DNA of 64,000 nucleotides from Sycobia sp. Sy_11 (GCA_018907035.1 JACCIC010000027.1:3229001-3293000); one strand, 5' to 3'. Shown: positions 33,646-45,425, numbered from the stretch's first letter. Notes: a model not told the origin generated them from the letters alone. Made by a program: numbers and translations.

Positions 33646-34289
33646 CTGGGTGTACAAGTCAATTTCCAACATTTGTCCAAAGATTGCGTCACTAGTGGAT
33701 CACTGGCAGAATTGTCAGACCTTATGTATATCGTGTATCTGTCAACAACTTTGCAGCATTATATTTTAGCAATTCTTTCCGTGTTTTTTCAGTTTATTTT
33801 ATCCAGAAAAATCATGACAAGTTTCCAGCCAAATAAACGTCTTTTGCGATAAGCGTTGCTTCTATTCTTTAATATGATGAAAAATGTAGCTGGGGTCTAT
33901 CCTTTGCTTTCGAAAACTTACGGGCCTGAATGTAATTGAGCCCTATAATATAATAAGTATAATATAATAAATATAATCACCTTTCAAAGGGTGATTTTAA
34001 AATTGAAGACAAGGATTTCTCCAGAATGTCGAAAAGTTTTGAGAAACGAGAAATTAAACGCTTTACTGGATGAGAATTTGTGTCATATTCAAGAAGAACT
34101 TGGTGCATCATTACATGTTACATAAAATGCCGTTTCCCTGCGCCTAAAAAATTCTGACGAGCCCGCTCAATCGACGCCGAAACGAAATATGCACGCAAAT
34201 AAGGTCATCCTTTGCATATGGTGGGGTCAAATGAGTGTCCTATACTACGAACTGCTTCCGAGTGCTCAAACCATCAAAGGACCATTGTA

Positions 34290-37107
34290 GGTTAGGTTAA
34301 ATTGTAAGGGCTTGTGCTTTGTCCTAGTCGGACATTGCACCTATACTCGGTGGCGTTAGATCCATTACGATACCCTATATTTCCCGAAGGGTTCAGCCAT
34401 AACATATGTCTTCTCAAAGAAATATTTCCAGCTTCGCGTAAATTTAGCTGACATTCCAATATTCACACTTAATACCTCTTCCAGATCCTCCATGAAGCTT
34501 TGTCTTTACATTATAAGTCTTTTGCTTGCTAGGACTGGATATCGGCATTGCAAGTAGGTTATTATTTCCTCCTCCGTGTAGCATTTTGCGACAGGAATCA
34601 TCAGACGCCTTACCCTTTTGAGGTTGACGCCTATTGCACAGTGTTCCGTGATTATTCCTGTAATCATGACAACGGTTACTTTTTTGTACCTTAAAAGGTC
34701 ACTAGATCTTGATTCATCAATCGCAGGTTATAGCTTTTTGAATTAAAGGCAGTCGTTTCTTGTCTCCGATCATTCATTATATTTTGCTTTGATGGTATCG
34801 TCTATACTCTTTTTAATCGTATTGATAAATTGCCATGTATGACTGTCGGATTCGGCGTTGCTTTTCTCCGCTTCGCGCTTTGCCAGCTCATCCGCTCTGG
34901 TATTGTCTTCGGCACCATGGTGCCCTGGTACCGAGCAGACTCTGACTTCGCCATTCCGAATCCATGATAGCACCTCCCGACAGCTCATTACTGAGTTCGA
35001 TCTAATCGATTTTAGCCGTAGGGCTTTTAAAGCCACTTGGCTATCTGTGTAGACAGTTGTCTTTTTCAGATTTCTATTCTTCAGTAACTGCGGTGCTTTT
35101 TCAACAGCTAGGATTACTGCCTGCAGAAGACTACATTTGTCGAGTCTATATGACTTTTAAACTTTCAATTTGTTCCAAATAGATTCCTATGCATGTTCCG
35201 TTTTTCGTTTTCAATCCATCTGTGAAGACCGAGATTTCATCCTCGTTTATTTTAAAGTCGTTTACCCAATCCTCCTTTGACGGTATCTCTATTTCTATAT
35301 CTATCTGGAAGTCTAGTTTGGTGACCATATAGTCCATGGTCTGTTTCAGCTCATCTATCAGGTCGATGTTAAGCTTCTCCATTTATCGCGAAATCATTGT
35401 ATGCCCATAGTTGGTCTGTTTCCACAAATTCGATTCTCTGAGTCTCAGAGCTCCTTTCGCGGCTAGCCCTTTTATGTGCAGATCTATAGGCTGTGAGTTC
35501 AGCATCACTTCTAGAGCTGCCTGTGCTACACTTCTTGTGACTCCGGTTATCCATAGAGTCGCAATTCTTTGTACCTTTGCTAGCAGCTTTCTGTTTACGT
35601 CTTTAGGCATGGCTTCCCACCATACAGAGGCTCCATAGGTGATTATGGGTCTCACTATGACCGTGTACATCCAGTCGATGATATATGTCTGTAATCCCCA
35701 TCTTTTTCCAAACATTTTTCTACAAGTATAGAACGCATATATACCTTTAGCATTCTTTCCTCCATATTTCTTTTCCAGGATAATTTGGAGTCTAGAACTA
35801 CTCCAAGATATCTTGTCAAACATTAAAACTCGTCCCGTCAGTCACGGTGATTGTATCTCGGACATCTTATATTTCCTAGTGAAGAGGACCATTTCCATTT
35901 GTTCCGAATTCACACCCAGTCCGTTCTGTCCTGCCCATTCAGATATCTCCTTTAGTACTGATTCCATGATTTCTCCGATCGTAGTTAGGTCTTTTCCCGT
36001 GATCAGTATCATCAAGTCATCTACATACGCTATTACTTGTATTCTCTTATTTAATAGTGTTTTAGGATCTTGTTGACCACTATGAGCCACAGAAGAGGAG
36101 AGATAACTCCCCCCTGCGGTATAACCCTAGTGGTTCTTCTCTTTATCGAACTGTCGCACTGTCTGATTTGATCGTTCGGTTTCTCAGCATTTTTATCACA
36201 CAGGCTTTCGTCAGTTCTTCAGCTCCAATCTCCTCTAATGCATTCTTTATTGATTCTGTACGGACGTTATTGAAAGCTCCCTCTATGTTAAGCAATGCTC
36301 CTAAGGTGTACTGCCTGTGTCGGAGGTTTTTCTCTATCGTCCCTACTACTTCATGTAGCGCACTTTCTACAGATTTCCCTTGCAAGTAGGTATACTATGT
36401 TGTACAATTCTTTTCTACGTTAGTAATTTTCTTTATGTGTAAATCGTTCAGTCTCTCTAGTGTTTTTAAAAGAAACGATGAAAGATTGATTGGTCTGAAG
36501 TCTTTTGGCGTTGTGTAGCTTGTTTCCCTGATTTGGGTATGAAAACTACTCTTACCTCTCTCCATTTCTTTCGTCCATAGCCTAAAATTAGGTAATCCCA
36601 GTAAATCTTAGTCAGAATGTCCATTAGAGTGCCTTAGAATTTCTGTAGCATTATGGGTATTATGCCATCCAGTCCCGCTGATTTGTAGGGATCGAATAAG
36701 TTTGTTGCCCATATCAGCTTTTCCTTGGTCACTATCTGCCCTACCATTCGTCGTTTGTCTCCGTTTATCGGTTTCCGTCGTAACGTTATCTCGTTTTCTA
36801 ATTCCCCTACCTAACATCTGGGAAAATGTACGTCCATTATTAACTTTAGATTTTCCCTCTCCGTTACAGTCCATGAGTCATATGCTCGTCTGAAACTCTT
36901 TAGAAGCATTGGTTTTTTTTAAGAATCTTTCTAAACCTCGATGCCTCATTTACGTCCTTGAGCAACTCACTGAAACTTTTTATGGATTCCCATTTAGCTT
37001 TCCTTATACTACTTTTGTATTCGTTAAAGATGTCTTTGTAGTTAGACCATCTTTTCTCTTCCCTGGCTATCCTCAGAAGCCTCTTTGTCTCTTTCCTCAG
37101 TCGTCTA
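34290..37107 (-). mobile_element. 5'-truncated non-LTR retrotransposon with RNase H
   Basis: Inserted in the mariner above. The flanks AAGGACCATTG (left) and AAGGACTATCG (right) look like a diverged target duplication. Domains in order on the minus strand: a linker before reverse transcriptase (37133-36900), reverse transcriptase, thumb, RNase H and a C-terminal Cys region. The 5' part (ORF1 and endonuclease) is missing, typical of incomplete target-primed reverse transcription. The 3' tip reads AATTTAACCTAACC, close to the insect telomere unit. RNase H favours an R1/LOA/I-type clade over jockey. Confidence 0.85.
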
Positions 37108-37133
37108 AGGACTATCGGAAGCAACTTATTCAT
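34500..37133 (-). pseudogene. Non-LTR ORF2 relic (reverse transcriptase, RNase H)
   Basis: Minus-strand pieces: WREVRVVFIPKSG near 36560-36520; GKSVESALHEVVGTIEK with IEGAFNNVRTESI (36385-36240); the catalytic box AYVDDLMILITG near 36030-35995; thumb and YGASVWWEAM (35620 region) within 35383-35823; RNase H beginning SVFTDGLKTKNGTCIG near 35240 and containing VPGHHGAEDNTRADELAK (34840-34930); and a C-terminal CYTEEEIITYLQC box near 34580. Several frameshifts and stops separate them. It would copy the element's RNA at the insertion site if intact. Confidence 0.85.
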
Positions 37134-37570
37134 TTAAAGCGAGCAATACAAGAAAAACGGCCCGAATATGTGACTAGGCATGAGTCCGTCAATTTTCATG
37201 ACAATAACATTCGGCCACATGTTGCGGCTTCGGTCAAAAACTATTTGAAGAATAGTGGATGAAAGATTCTGCTTCTTGCGTCTTACAGTCAAGACTTGGC
37301 ATTATCCGACCACCACTTCATTGATCAATGTACAAAGCTCTTATGGATATACGCTTCAGTTACGTAGAGGGAATCAATCATTAGCTTGATATGTTCTTGG
37401 GCTCTAAAGACGAAAAATTTTATTGGTCCGGAATTCATAAATTTCCAGAAAATGGAAAGAATTATAGCTTTCTACGGACGATACTTTGAATAAAGAATAT
37501 ATAATAATGTTTTCATAATAAAATCTCACATTTTGGAAACAAAACTCTGGAAACTTACTTGTACACCCAA

Positions 37571-38159
37571 CACGTTTCTCCAGCATTTACATCAAGCAAA
37601 TTATCAATGCCCTCAAACTATTCTAGATTGGAGGTCGAATCTTCAGGATTATATTTTTCCAAAAGAATATCTCACTTGTCATTGGCCGACATAGTTCTCT
37701 ATCTTCTCTTTGATAGCGTTTTGTCGATTCTGAGTAGTATGTCGAGAACTATGAGTATTTTGTACATGACAATCTTTATAATACAAGCTTAAATATAGAC
37801 TATAACAACAAAAAAATAATGATACGCGTCGATGCGCTACCGGTATTTTATCAAAATAATTTATTTTTCAATTTATATACGTATAAGATTTAACAGCTAT
37901 AAAATAGATTAAAAGGATTTTATTATTATGAATTAATATTAAGGAAATAAGCTTGTACATGATTTATAATAATAAGAATCAATCCAACCGCATTTAAAAT
38001 ACAAGGTTCTTTTACTGATATAGTACAAAAATCAGAAACTAGAGCGATGAGTTTCATATTTTATAAAATAAATTTATAGCTTATTACGGCTATGAAAAAC
38101 TTACATTCATGCGGATGTGCAACTTTTAATATGAAGAAATTATACTACTAACTATATAT
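37571..38159. other. AT-rich intronic stretch
   Basis: Nothing recognisable between the split mariner and the GC-richer block at 38160. Confidence 0.4.
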
Positions 38160-38740
38160 TAAAACGGCATGCTTATTCGCCACGAACACATAATCGACGA
38201 ATACGGCCCTTGCAAAATGGGTTCCCGGCTGGTCAGAACCCCGAATGAATTATGACAAGGGAGAGCTCGAAGAGGAGCGGAGCTCGCGGTATATGTAACG
38301 GGAGCGAAGAATAGTAAACAAAAGAAAACGCGGCTAGACAAAAAAATTAAAATATATAACTTATGAAAACCTTACGGGTACATAGAAAAGGAGAACAGAG
38401 GCGCACGAGCGTGTGTTATCTTAGAATGAGATGTCCACGCTAGCGACATGCGTGGTAACAGTGATAAAATTGAGAGAAAGACAGCGAGTACGTCGTGCGC
38501 GGATGTGTGCCACGAACTCCAGTATGGAACACGGAGACACGACAAGAGAATGACTTCAAAACGTCTCCACGAGGGCACATACACAGACAAAACAGAATAA
38601 TAGGCAAGGTATACTGACGCCAACAAAGAAATCTTGAGCAGAAGAAAAACTATATCGTAACACAAAACTTTTGACACTCGACGCGCGTCAACTCTCGCAA
38701 CTCCTGCCCGTTGTATCAGTCCAAATCCTCTCCCCCCCCC
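38160..38740 (-). promoter_or_regulatory. GC-richer block, possible antisense promoter/exon
   Basis: Noticeably richer in G and C than its surroundings, with several CpG-containing words (CGACGCGCGTC near 38680, CGTCGTGCGC near 38490). On the minus strand, a donor-like CCCGTAAGG occurs near 38375 and an acceptor-like TTTTTTGTCTAG near 38335, and GCGTCAGTATACC near 38610 resembles an arthropod initiator. The open frames give no recognisable protein. It may be a 5' untranslated exon of an unseen antisense transcript, or an old LTR. Confidence 0.25.
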
Positions 38741-38745
38741 CTCTC

Positions 38746-38804
<59 letters not shown>
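38741..38804. repeat. (CT)n microsatellite
   Basis: About 30 CT units after a run of C. Confidence 0.95.
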
Positions 38805-38807
<3 letters not shown>

Positions 38808-38926
38808 GCTCTGTATCATTTACTGCTGCGGCTCTCGGTTTCTTAGCTCCGTCACTGGCCTGTAACAAATATACATAAATGTGTAAGATATAATACATGA
38901 GCTTGTAGACTAGTGAACACGTGCAG

Positions 38927-38929
<3 letters not shown>

Positions 38930-38973
<44 letters not shown>
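38930..38973. repeat. (TA)n microsatellite
   Basis: Uninterrupted TA run of about 22 units. Confidence 0.95.
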
Positions 38974-38979
<6 letters not shown>

Positions 38980-40256
38980 TATATATAAGTCTTGTATGAT
39001 TAATATAGGCCTGATCCAGGATGTGCTCTCCGTAGTGACGATCACATCATCAAGATAGGCGAAGGAAAAAAGTTTATAGGCGACAAGCGCAAAACTTTTT
39101 CAAAATGGAAAAAAAACGAACACTAAAACAAATTATTTTTCATGAGTTTGTATTGGTATAATTTAAATGACTTGAAAGATGAAAAAATGTCAGCTTTAAA
39201 ATTGATCGAAAAGGGGAAAACATTTTACGTAAATTGCCTTCGTTACTCTGCTTATCTATGGTGTGGCTCAGCGATATGTGTGTGCACAAATTCAGGCAAT
39301 TCAAAAATCGATTCGATTAATTTTCACTACCAATAATAATGATAATACTTTTTATAAATTACAATAATAATATTAAGAACAGCTATAATTCAGATAATAT
39401 AAGGCTTCTATACTATCATTATACCATGTAATTATCATATCTTTGTCTGTCTCTTGACTGCGCGTTTTTACTTTGTGGAGCTTGGAGAAAGTAAATTCTC
39501 AAATTCTCCACAAGATATAAGTTCTATATACAGATAAACTACACTGCATAAAGTGAAATTTAATAAATTTAAAAAGAAAATTTTTAGATTATATGTAATT
39601 TATTAAATTTTTGACATACATCAAAAATATTTTTACAATATAACTATCGCCTGGGCACATATAGGTCATGCGACACTTTGCCGGGGCACGAAATTATATA
39701 AATATATACTTTAATATATATATTTTGCTGTATTCTTAAATAATACACATGTAGATGTAAAATCCCTATTCGTTGCATGACATAAACCTAGAGGAATAAA
39801 GACCGATTCGGAAAACCTGCTCTGGATTTATGTATTGAAGCTGTTCGAATTCAGTATCTGTTTCACATTTCTAGGCTTGAATACTGAATTTGTTAATCTC
39901 ACATCTTTCGCTCGCATTGTTATGTGAAAAATTCACCTAAGCGATAATCAAAGTATCAGCGCCCGCGTAGTCATCCATCCAAATAGTAATCGCGGCAGTT
40001 GCTGCTTCTCCTTGCTGATTGTTTGAGGTGCTCTCTCGCCACTCAAGCAATACATCGAATAAGAGCTCTATTTATCGATTAAGATCAAACTTCCTGGTAT
40101 ATACTCTAATTTAGATCTAAAACTTTGCATTTAATATTTTTAGCAATATTAATATTATTTGACCTAAACGAAACATTCTAGAACTTAATTGTTATTATAT
40201 AATCAAATCCAAAGAAATTTTTCATTGTTTCATATTATTAAATTTATTTATTTAAG
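38974..40256 (+). other. 3' end of large intron
   Basis: No element recognised. An open frame at 39142-39336 has no family or splice support. Ends with the acceptor TTTATTTATTTAAG at 40243-40256. Confidence 0.45.
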
Positions 40257-40455
40257 GAGATTGGCCGAAAATAGCAACGATGATGATGTAGAGAAGCCCA
40301 AAACAAAGGTAACGATAGTTGAAAATTTAGGAGGTGAAGATAACATTAGTATTAGTAATGTTACATCAAATGTGGCCAGCCGAGTTGGAAGTATATTTGA
40401 AAAAAGCATTGGTGGGCTTTCTACAAAATTTGGTGGAGCCTCTAGCTGGTTTTAA
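40257..40455 (+). CDS. Cadps: Terminal coding exon, probably of the CADPS-like gene
   Basis: A 199-base exon after the acceptor AG at 40255-40256. The first base completes a split codon; the exon at 11885-12123 ends with two bases of a codon, so the phases fit and the join would be GA|G (Glu). It encodes an acidic start (RLAENSNDDDVEKPK), then VTIVENLGGED and a serine/glycine-rich end VGSIFEKSIGGLSTKFGG closing in SSWF, with TAA at 40453-40455. I do not recognise this tail itself, so membership in the CADPS-like gene rests on phase, strand and position. Alternatively it belongs to an unrelated gene with upstream exons that I missed. Confidence 0.55.
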
Positions 40456-40660
40456 ACATTTTTCTAAGAAGATTATTTTATCGCAACGTAATACAAATAA
40501 CAACATAGCATAGAAGAAAAACCTATATTTGTTTAGAAAATTACTTTATATTCACTCCTAGTAGAATGAAAAAGAACTAAACATAAAGAAATTATAGATA
40601 CATGTAATAATTAAGCGTTTGAGTATTAATAATTCCAACAAATAAAATCAATATTTATAA
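40456..40660 (+). other. Probable 3' UTR with polyadenylation signal
   Basis: AT-rich sequence after the stop at 40455, with AATAAA near 40640. It is consistent with the transcript ending near 40660. Confidence 0.45.
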
Positions 40661-41173
40661 ATTCTTCTAAAATTTTCTTTCTTAATTGCTTTGAAAATCC
40701 AAAGTTAACTAATATAAATACTGAGATTCGCTTCAACGTTTATTTAATTAATGAAGACTCCTCCGTGAACTAATTTATATAGCTTACACAAACCTAAATT
40801 ATATTATGAGAAATATGACATTTATATATGAAATAGCCTAAGTTTCATATTTCTGATCATAACATATAAATTAGTTTTGAACGTAGACAATATTAAAAAA
40901 TTATCATTTTCGTACATCAATTTTTGCTAAATTTATATATACTCTAATGTAAGTCTAAAAGAAAACGATACGTTTTGAGTTGTAGAGACAAGTATCACAC
41001 TCTAGTAAAACATAAACGTATATAGATCGAATAAATATCAATATATCAATATGAAAGGGTTGTTCTGCACTTTTAAAGAATAGAGCTATGGCAAACTTAT
41101 AGCTCGCTCTACTGGTGAATACGTTTATTCTGCTGATTTTCACGCCTGCTTTATTATTAAATTATAGAGCTTT

Positions 41174-41175
<2 letters not shown>

Positions 41176-41217
<42 letters not shown>
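41176..41217. repeat. (TA)n microsatellite
   Basis: Uninterrupted TA run of about 20 units. Confidence 0.95.
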
Positions 41218-41220
<3 letters not shown>

Positions 41221-42026
41221 TTTTGCTGTTCTAAATCGTGTTCCAAATGTAGTATTCTTTAGTATTTCGACAGCCTTCAAAAATTTCAAATTATTTATCA
41301 ATATTTTATTATAATAGGCGCATTTAATAAGAACTTCTATGTCTCAAATACAGCAATCATATATCTGTTTAAGCTTATTGAAACACACTCTTATATATTG
41401 AAAACCCTACTCACTATTTTTTTCAGAAAAATCATTCTACTTCACATATTCGGATTGAAATTTTGCTTATTAATGAAGACAAAGTAATTTCTAAATATTC
41501 TAAATTTCTAGTTGTTGTTACTACAAGACATGATTTTATTAAAACGGTTTGAAACATTTCATCTCATTTTTTAAATATAGACTAATTAAGGTTCATAACC
41601 TCGAGTGTATTGATTCTCTTAATTTCCAATTTACTCTTAGAAGCAATATCACAAAGGTCAACAATAGCGTTTAAAATCATCATAAATATTTGTTGATGCT
41701 TTTTCCGGCGATTAATAAGAGAAATGCGCAGTCAAACTGTTGAATAGGCGGAAACAGTTCAAATAGTGAAACATCAGATACTGCATGCCAATAAGAAAAA
41801 CCTTCTCAACGAAATAAAGCGCGGTCTATCAATTCTTGAGTACAGTTCTACTGCTTTTACATATTATTTACGAAGATTCTTCATGGGTTTTCTCTTACTT
41901 TTTTTTCTATTTTTTCGATAATTCATCTTGATTTCTGTTATTAGTATTAATAAATAAACAATGTATACTGAAGTTTATTTAAAATATTATCATATCATAT
42001 CATACTTCATATCATATCATATCATA

Positions 42027-42028
<2 letters not shown>

Positions 42029-42093
<65 letters not shown>
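42029..42093. repeat. (TA)n microsatellite
   Basis: Long TA run preceded by several ATCATATCAT units (about 41990-42025). Confidence 0.95.
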
Positions 42094-42097
<4 letters not shown>

Positions 42098-42529
42098 TAA
42101 TTTATAAAGACAAAGCGTGTTTTTGTTTGTACACGATAACCGAAAAAACTACTGAACCGATTGTTCTGAAATTTGACATACAGATTCTATATTATCTTGG
42201 AAAGGACATAGGCTACGTTTTTTATTGAAAATCATTTTACTTTCATCAATAAATTAAGTTAATGGTTTTAACAAACAGTTCCACCAACGGCCACTAGGTG
42301 GTGTCTTGAATCACGAACATTAAAGTAGTCCCCTTAAAGTATTAATACCAGGCCAGCTCAAACGAATGTTTATATTCAAATTTACGATTCGTATCCTAAA
42401 GAAGGTGTGACGTTAGTCAATATTACCTTTTTTATTCTTCTGGTTAATCTGACACTACTCTCACACCTTACAGATATCGTTTGATTTTTGTAAATTTTAT
42501 TTTCTCTTACGTGGGAAAATCTGTTCCCC

Positions 42530-42544
42530 CCCTCTCTCTCTCTC

Positions 42545-42588
<44 letters not shown>

Positions 42589-42592
42589 TGTC
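42530..42592. repeat. (CT)n microsatellite, interrupted
   Basis: CT run with two single-base interruptions, following a short C tract. Confidence 0.95.
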
Positions 42593-42884
42593 ATTATTTC
42601 TCCTTCTCTTATAAAATGGTTCTATATGCCAAATCAAACTGAATATAGTTTGTGACGACAAATTATATTTTTGTTTTTATAAATTATATTAACTCCTGAA
42701 TTGTGACAAGAGAGTATGTTTTTTTTTTAGTTTGAACAAACGAAATGATTGCAAAATATAGAATTCTTTACTAATAACCTCGAAACTATGTATATAGTAT
42801 TCATATCATATTATACATATTATATATGTACATTTTAAATACAGTTTCTACCGAGCAAGATTATATTTGCGTGTACAGGAGGTT

Positions 42885-43565
42885 GATTACAATATCCCGT
42901 TGCCTCAAGACGATTTCTATAGGCAGTTGTGTGTTCGGATGATAGAATGCGATGTCCAGGTGTCTCTGAGTGATTTGTATGGGGAATATTGTATTCAGTT
43001 AATATAAAACGATGTCCAGTTATGAGGAAATCAATTTCTATGGGAAAATTTGTGTCGATACGGTAGAATACGATATCCAGGTGTTCCCGAACGAGTTCTA
43101 CGGGGAGTATTGTGTTTAGTCGTTAGGAAGCGATGCTAGCTTTCTCGGGACAACTTCTACTGGGACTATCGTATTTAGTTCGTAGGAAATGATATTTACG
43201 TATATCGGGACAACTTCTACGACGAGTTTCGTGTTCGGATGATAGAATGCGATTTCCAGCTGATTTGGAACGACTTCTACGGGGAGTGTCGTGTATAGTT
43301 GGTGGGAAACAATGTCCGGGTATGTCAATAGGACTTCTATGAAGAGATTAGTATTCTATCATTCGAACACACAAATACTATCAGTAAGAGTCGTCCCGGG
43401 ATACCTGGACATTGTATTCTGCCTCTCCACCACAAAACTTTCTATAGTAGTCGTCCCGAGATATTTCCTATAGTCCGAACATGATACTCTTTGAAATCGT
43501 CGTCTCGAGATACTTGGACATCTTTTTCTACGGCTCAAACTCGAAAATACAATTTTCTCCATCGA
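42885..43565. repeat. Minisatellite, about 63-bp unit, with an orientation switch
   Basis: From about 42905 to 43345 some seven units run in one direction, each with an ACTTCTACGGGGAGT-like phrase followed about 30 bases later by GAATGCGATGTCCAGGTG. From about 43375 to 43565 three units run in the opposite direction (GTCGTCCCGAGATACTTGGACAT and similar). The period is close to 63 bases, so one reading frame repeats every 21 codons with a motif like VEVVPRYLDI and NTKL, seen on the minus strand at 43116-43328 and on the plus strand at 43385-43473. Confidence 0.8.
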
Positions 43566-43569
43566 AGCC

Positions 43570-43638
<69 letters not shown>
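43570..43638. repeat. (TA)n microsatellite
   Basis: Long TA run directly after the minisatellite. Confidence 0.95.
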
Positions 43639-43640
<2 letters not shown>

Positions 43641-43779
43641 ATAAAATGGTCGGCAAAATATCAACATTTTGGAGTGGACGCTATATGGAAGCAACTTTTT
43701 ATACAGAAGCGACGATAGGTCAGTTACGGTCAATTATTTATAGTAATATAGATTTTTATATATAGAGTACTTTTTACTT

Positions 43780-45425
43780 AGATATTATTGAATTGTTTAT
43801 GAAATCAGTTAAATTATTATCTCGGGCTCAGCTGATACGGGGGAAACTAGTTTATTTATATAATTACTACTTTTCACATGACACAAAATCGGCAAACAAT
43901 ATTGAATGAAGAAGAAAAATTATGTACATTACTTTATATTTAGGTAGTAGAATGCACACATGAAAGTAAATAATAAACAAAGTTGAGCTGTGAATACTCG
44001 CTTCAATTAATTTTCTCTGGTAGGAGCATTAGGTCAAATCAGATGCAAGAAATTTCCGAGTCAGGTAATTGACTTTTTAACTTTCTTATTAATGCATTGA
44101 CAGATTTTCACATTTATGTGTCTTTTTGTGTATGTATCGTTGTCATAAAGCATTTTTACAACGTGTCTTTTCCTTTACTTTTCGTTTTCTGAAATATTAG
44201 GAAGTTAAGAATGTATCCCGCGCAGAAGTTCAATAGCGAATCCTACCCGGATCCAGATAGATTTCCCTATATCTTATGGGGATCCAGAAAGGAAAGCTTG
44301 ATAGATTCTAGTGCGATTAGGTCCCATTTTTCTTAGGATTCTAGTAAAAAAATCAAAATAGGTACTATCATGTAATTCTTATTAGATTCATATGAGGAAA
44401 ACTATCTGTACTCTATGCAAAAAATTTTTATAATTTTTTAATTAAATATTTTATTCTTTTCTTATAGAAATGATTTATTTGAATAAAATAAAATATTATA
44501 TTATTAGTAATATATATTTATTGTATATAATAAATCTACGTTTTCTATATAATAGATATTTTTACTTCAAATAAATATTTTAAAGATAGAGAAAAAAATA
44601 TTTATTAGGTTCTAAATTTTGTGAATATTCCTCGCATCAATCATAAAAGGAATTTTAGCATATAATTTTTGAATTAAAAAATTAATTTATAATTTTATTT
44701 CTTATCTATTATGTTAAGTATTTTTGTACAAATATAAACATTTAATATTCTATTACAAATAAGAACGCTTCATATATTGATAAACTTAAAAGTTTTCTTC
44801 AATAAGATATAGTTTTTTCATTATTGAGATAGTGTTTTTACTCTTCCACCCCAATCTTTCGCATTTGCGAATGCTGAACTTAAAGCAGAGTGAAAACTAC
44901 TTTCAGATAACAAATCTCCGTTTCCATCCCGATTACAAACTCGTAATAACAGCTAGAAAATATTTTCAGATATTAAATTTTATTAAAATAGTTTCATTAA
45001 CATTAATGCAACAAAATACTTACATTTTAAAATCTCGTTAGACTTAAAGTCTTTCAAAACTGTCATTTTTATTGTTTCTTTTTAAAGCAGTAAAGGTTAA
45101 AATAAAGTCCTTTGCTAATAATTTTTGTAAATTACTTTTGATACTTTTTACAGGATTCTTCCCTGTTTTGTCGATATTAAATGTTACGAAAGCAAACTAA
45201 ATGAAGAATATATCAGATATTTCAGATTTGAAAAAGTATTTATATAACAAAGATATGAATATTTTTATGTAGTTACAAATGCGTCTTTAGTTTCTATCTT
45301 CGATTAAATAATTATTAACATTATTTCAATAATCAAAAGTTGTAAATAGTAAGGTAATTCTATATATAATTCAAAGGATCAGCTTATTTTTCAATTCTTT
45401 CACATCTGCATTATTTTCCTCTTCA
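43780..45425. other. AT-rich stretch, no gene seen
   Basis: Only chance frames. GGATCCAGA-like words repeat at about 44250-44295, possibly a small repeat. Would contain downstream exons of the minus-strand gene at 45642-45935 if they are close, but none was recognised. Confidence 0.35.

Larger units (their letters stand above)
33813..37490 (+). pseudogene. Broken mariner transposase, family 2, interrupted
   Basis: Starts MTSFQPNKRLL near 33813, then meets a stop. Later pieces include DENLCHIQEELG near 34070, EPAQSTPKRNMHANKV near 34160-34205 and YYELLPSAQTIKGP near 34245-34285. After the inserted retrotransposon it resumes with LIHLKRAIQEKRPEYVTRHE near 37127-37190 and HDNNIRPHVAASVKN near 37198-37240, where the second catalytic Asp is retained. 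Many lesions make it non-functional. Confidence 0.8.
33646..37570 (+). mobile_element. Mariner family 2, copy 3, split by a non-LTR element
   Basis: The left end CTGGGTGTACAAGTCAATTTCC follows TA at 33644-33645, and the right end GGAAACTTACTTGTACACCC lies at 37550-37568. The left part (33646-34289) and right part (37105-37570) join at the same place in the transposase gene as the continuous copy at 12922, after CAAAGGACCATTGT. The sequence between them is a minus-strand non-LTR retrotransposon. The mariner also has its own internal deletion near 34151. Confidence 0.85.
40661..42880. other. AT-rich stretch with microsatellites
   Basis: Contains TA tracts (41176-41217, 42029-42093) and a CT tract (42530-42592). 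No gene or element is identifiable. Confidence 0.45.

Noticed and set aside
38746..39045. Open frame rich in alternating Arg-Glu and Ile-Tyr
   Set aside because: It is a translation of the CT and TA microsatellites. The same applies to frames at 2611-2907, 22043-22246, 42382-42594, 43359-43765, 47703-47906 and 55134-55325.
39142..39336. 64-residue plus-strand frame in the intron
   Set aside because: No splice sites, no recognisable domain; ordinary length for chance in AT-rich DNA.
42885..43565. Real repeat-protein gene from the 21-codon period
   Set aside because: The frame switches strand with the array orientation and stops occur, so the peptide follows from the DNA period. Kept only as a repeat finding.
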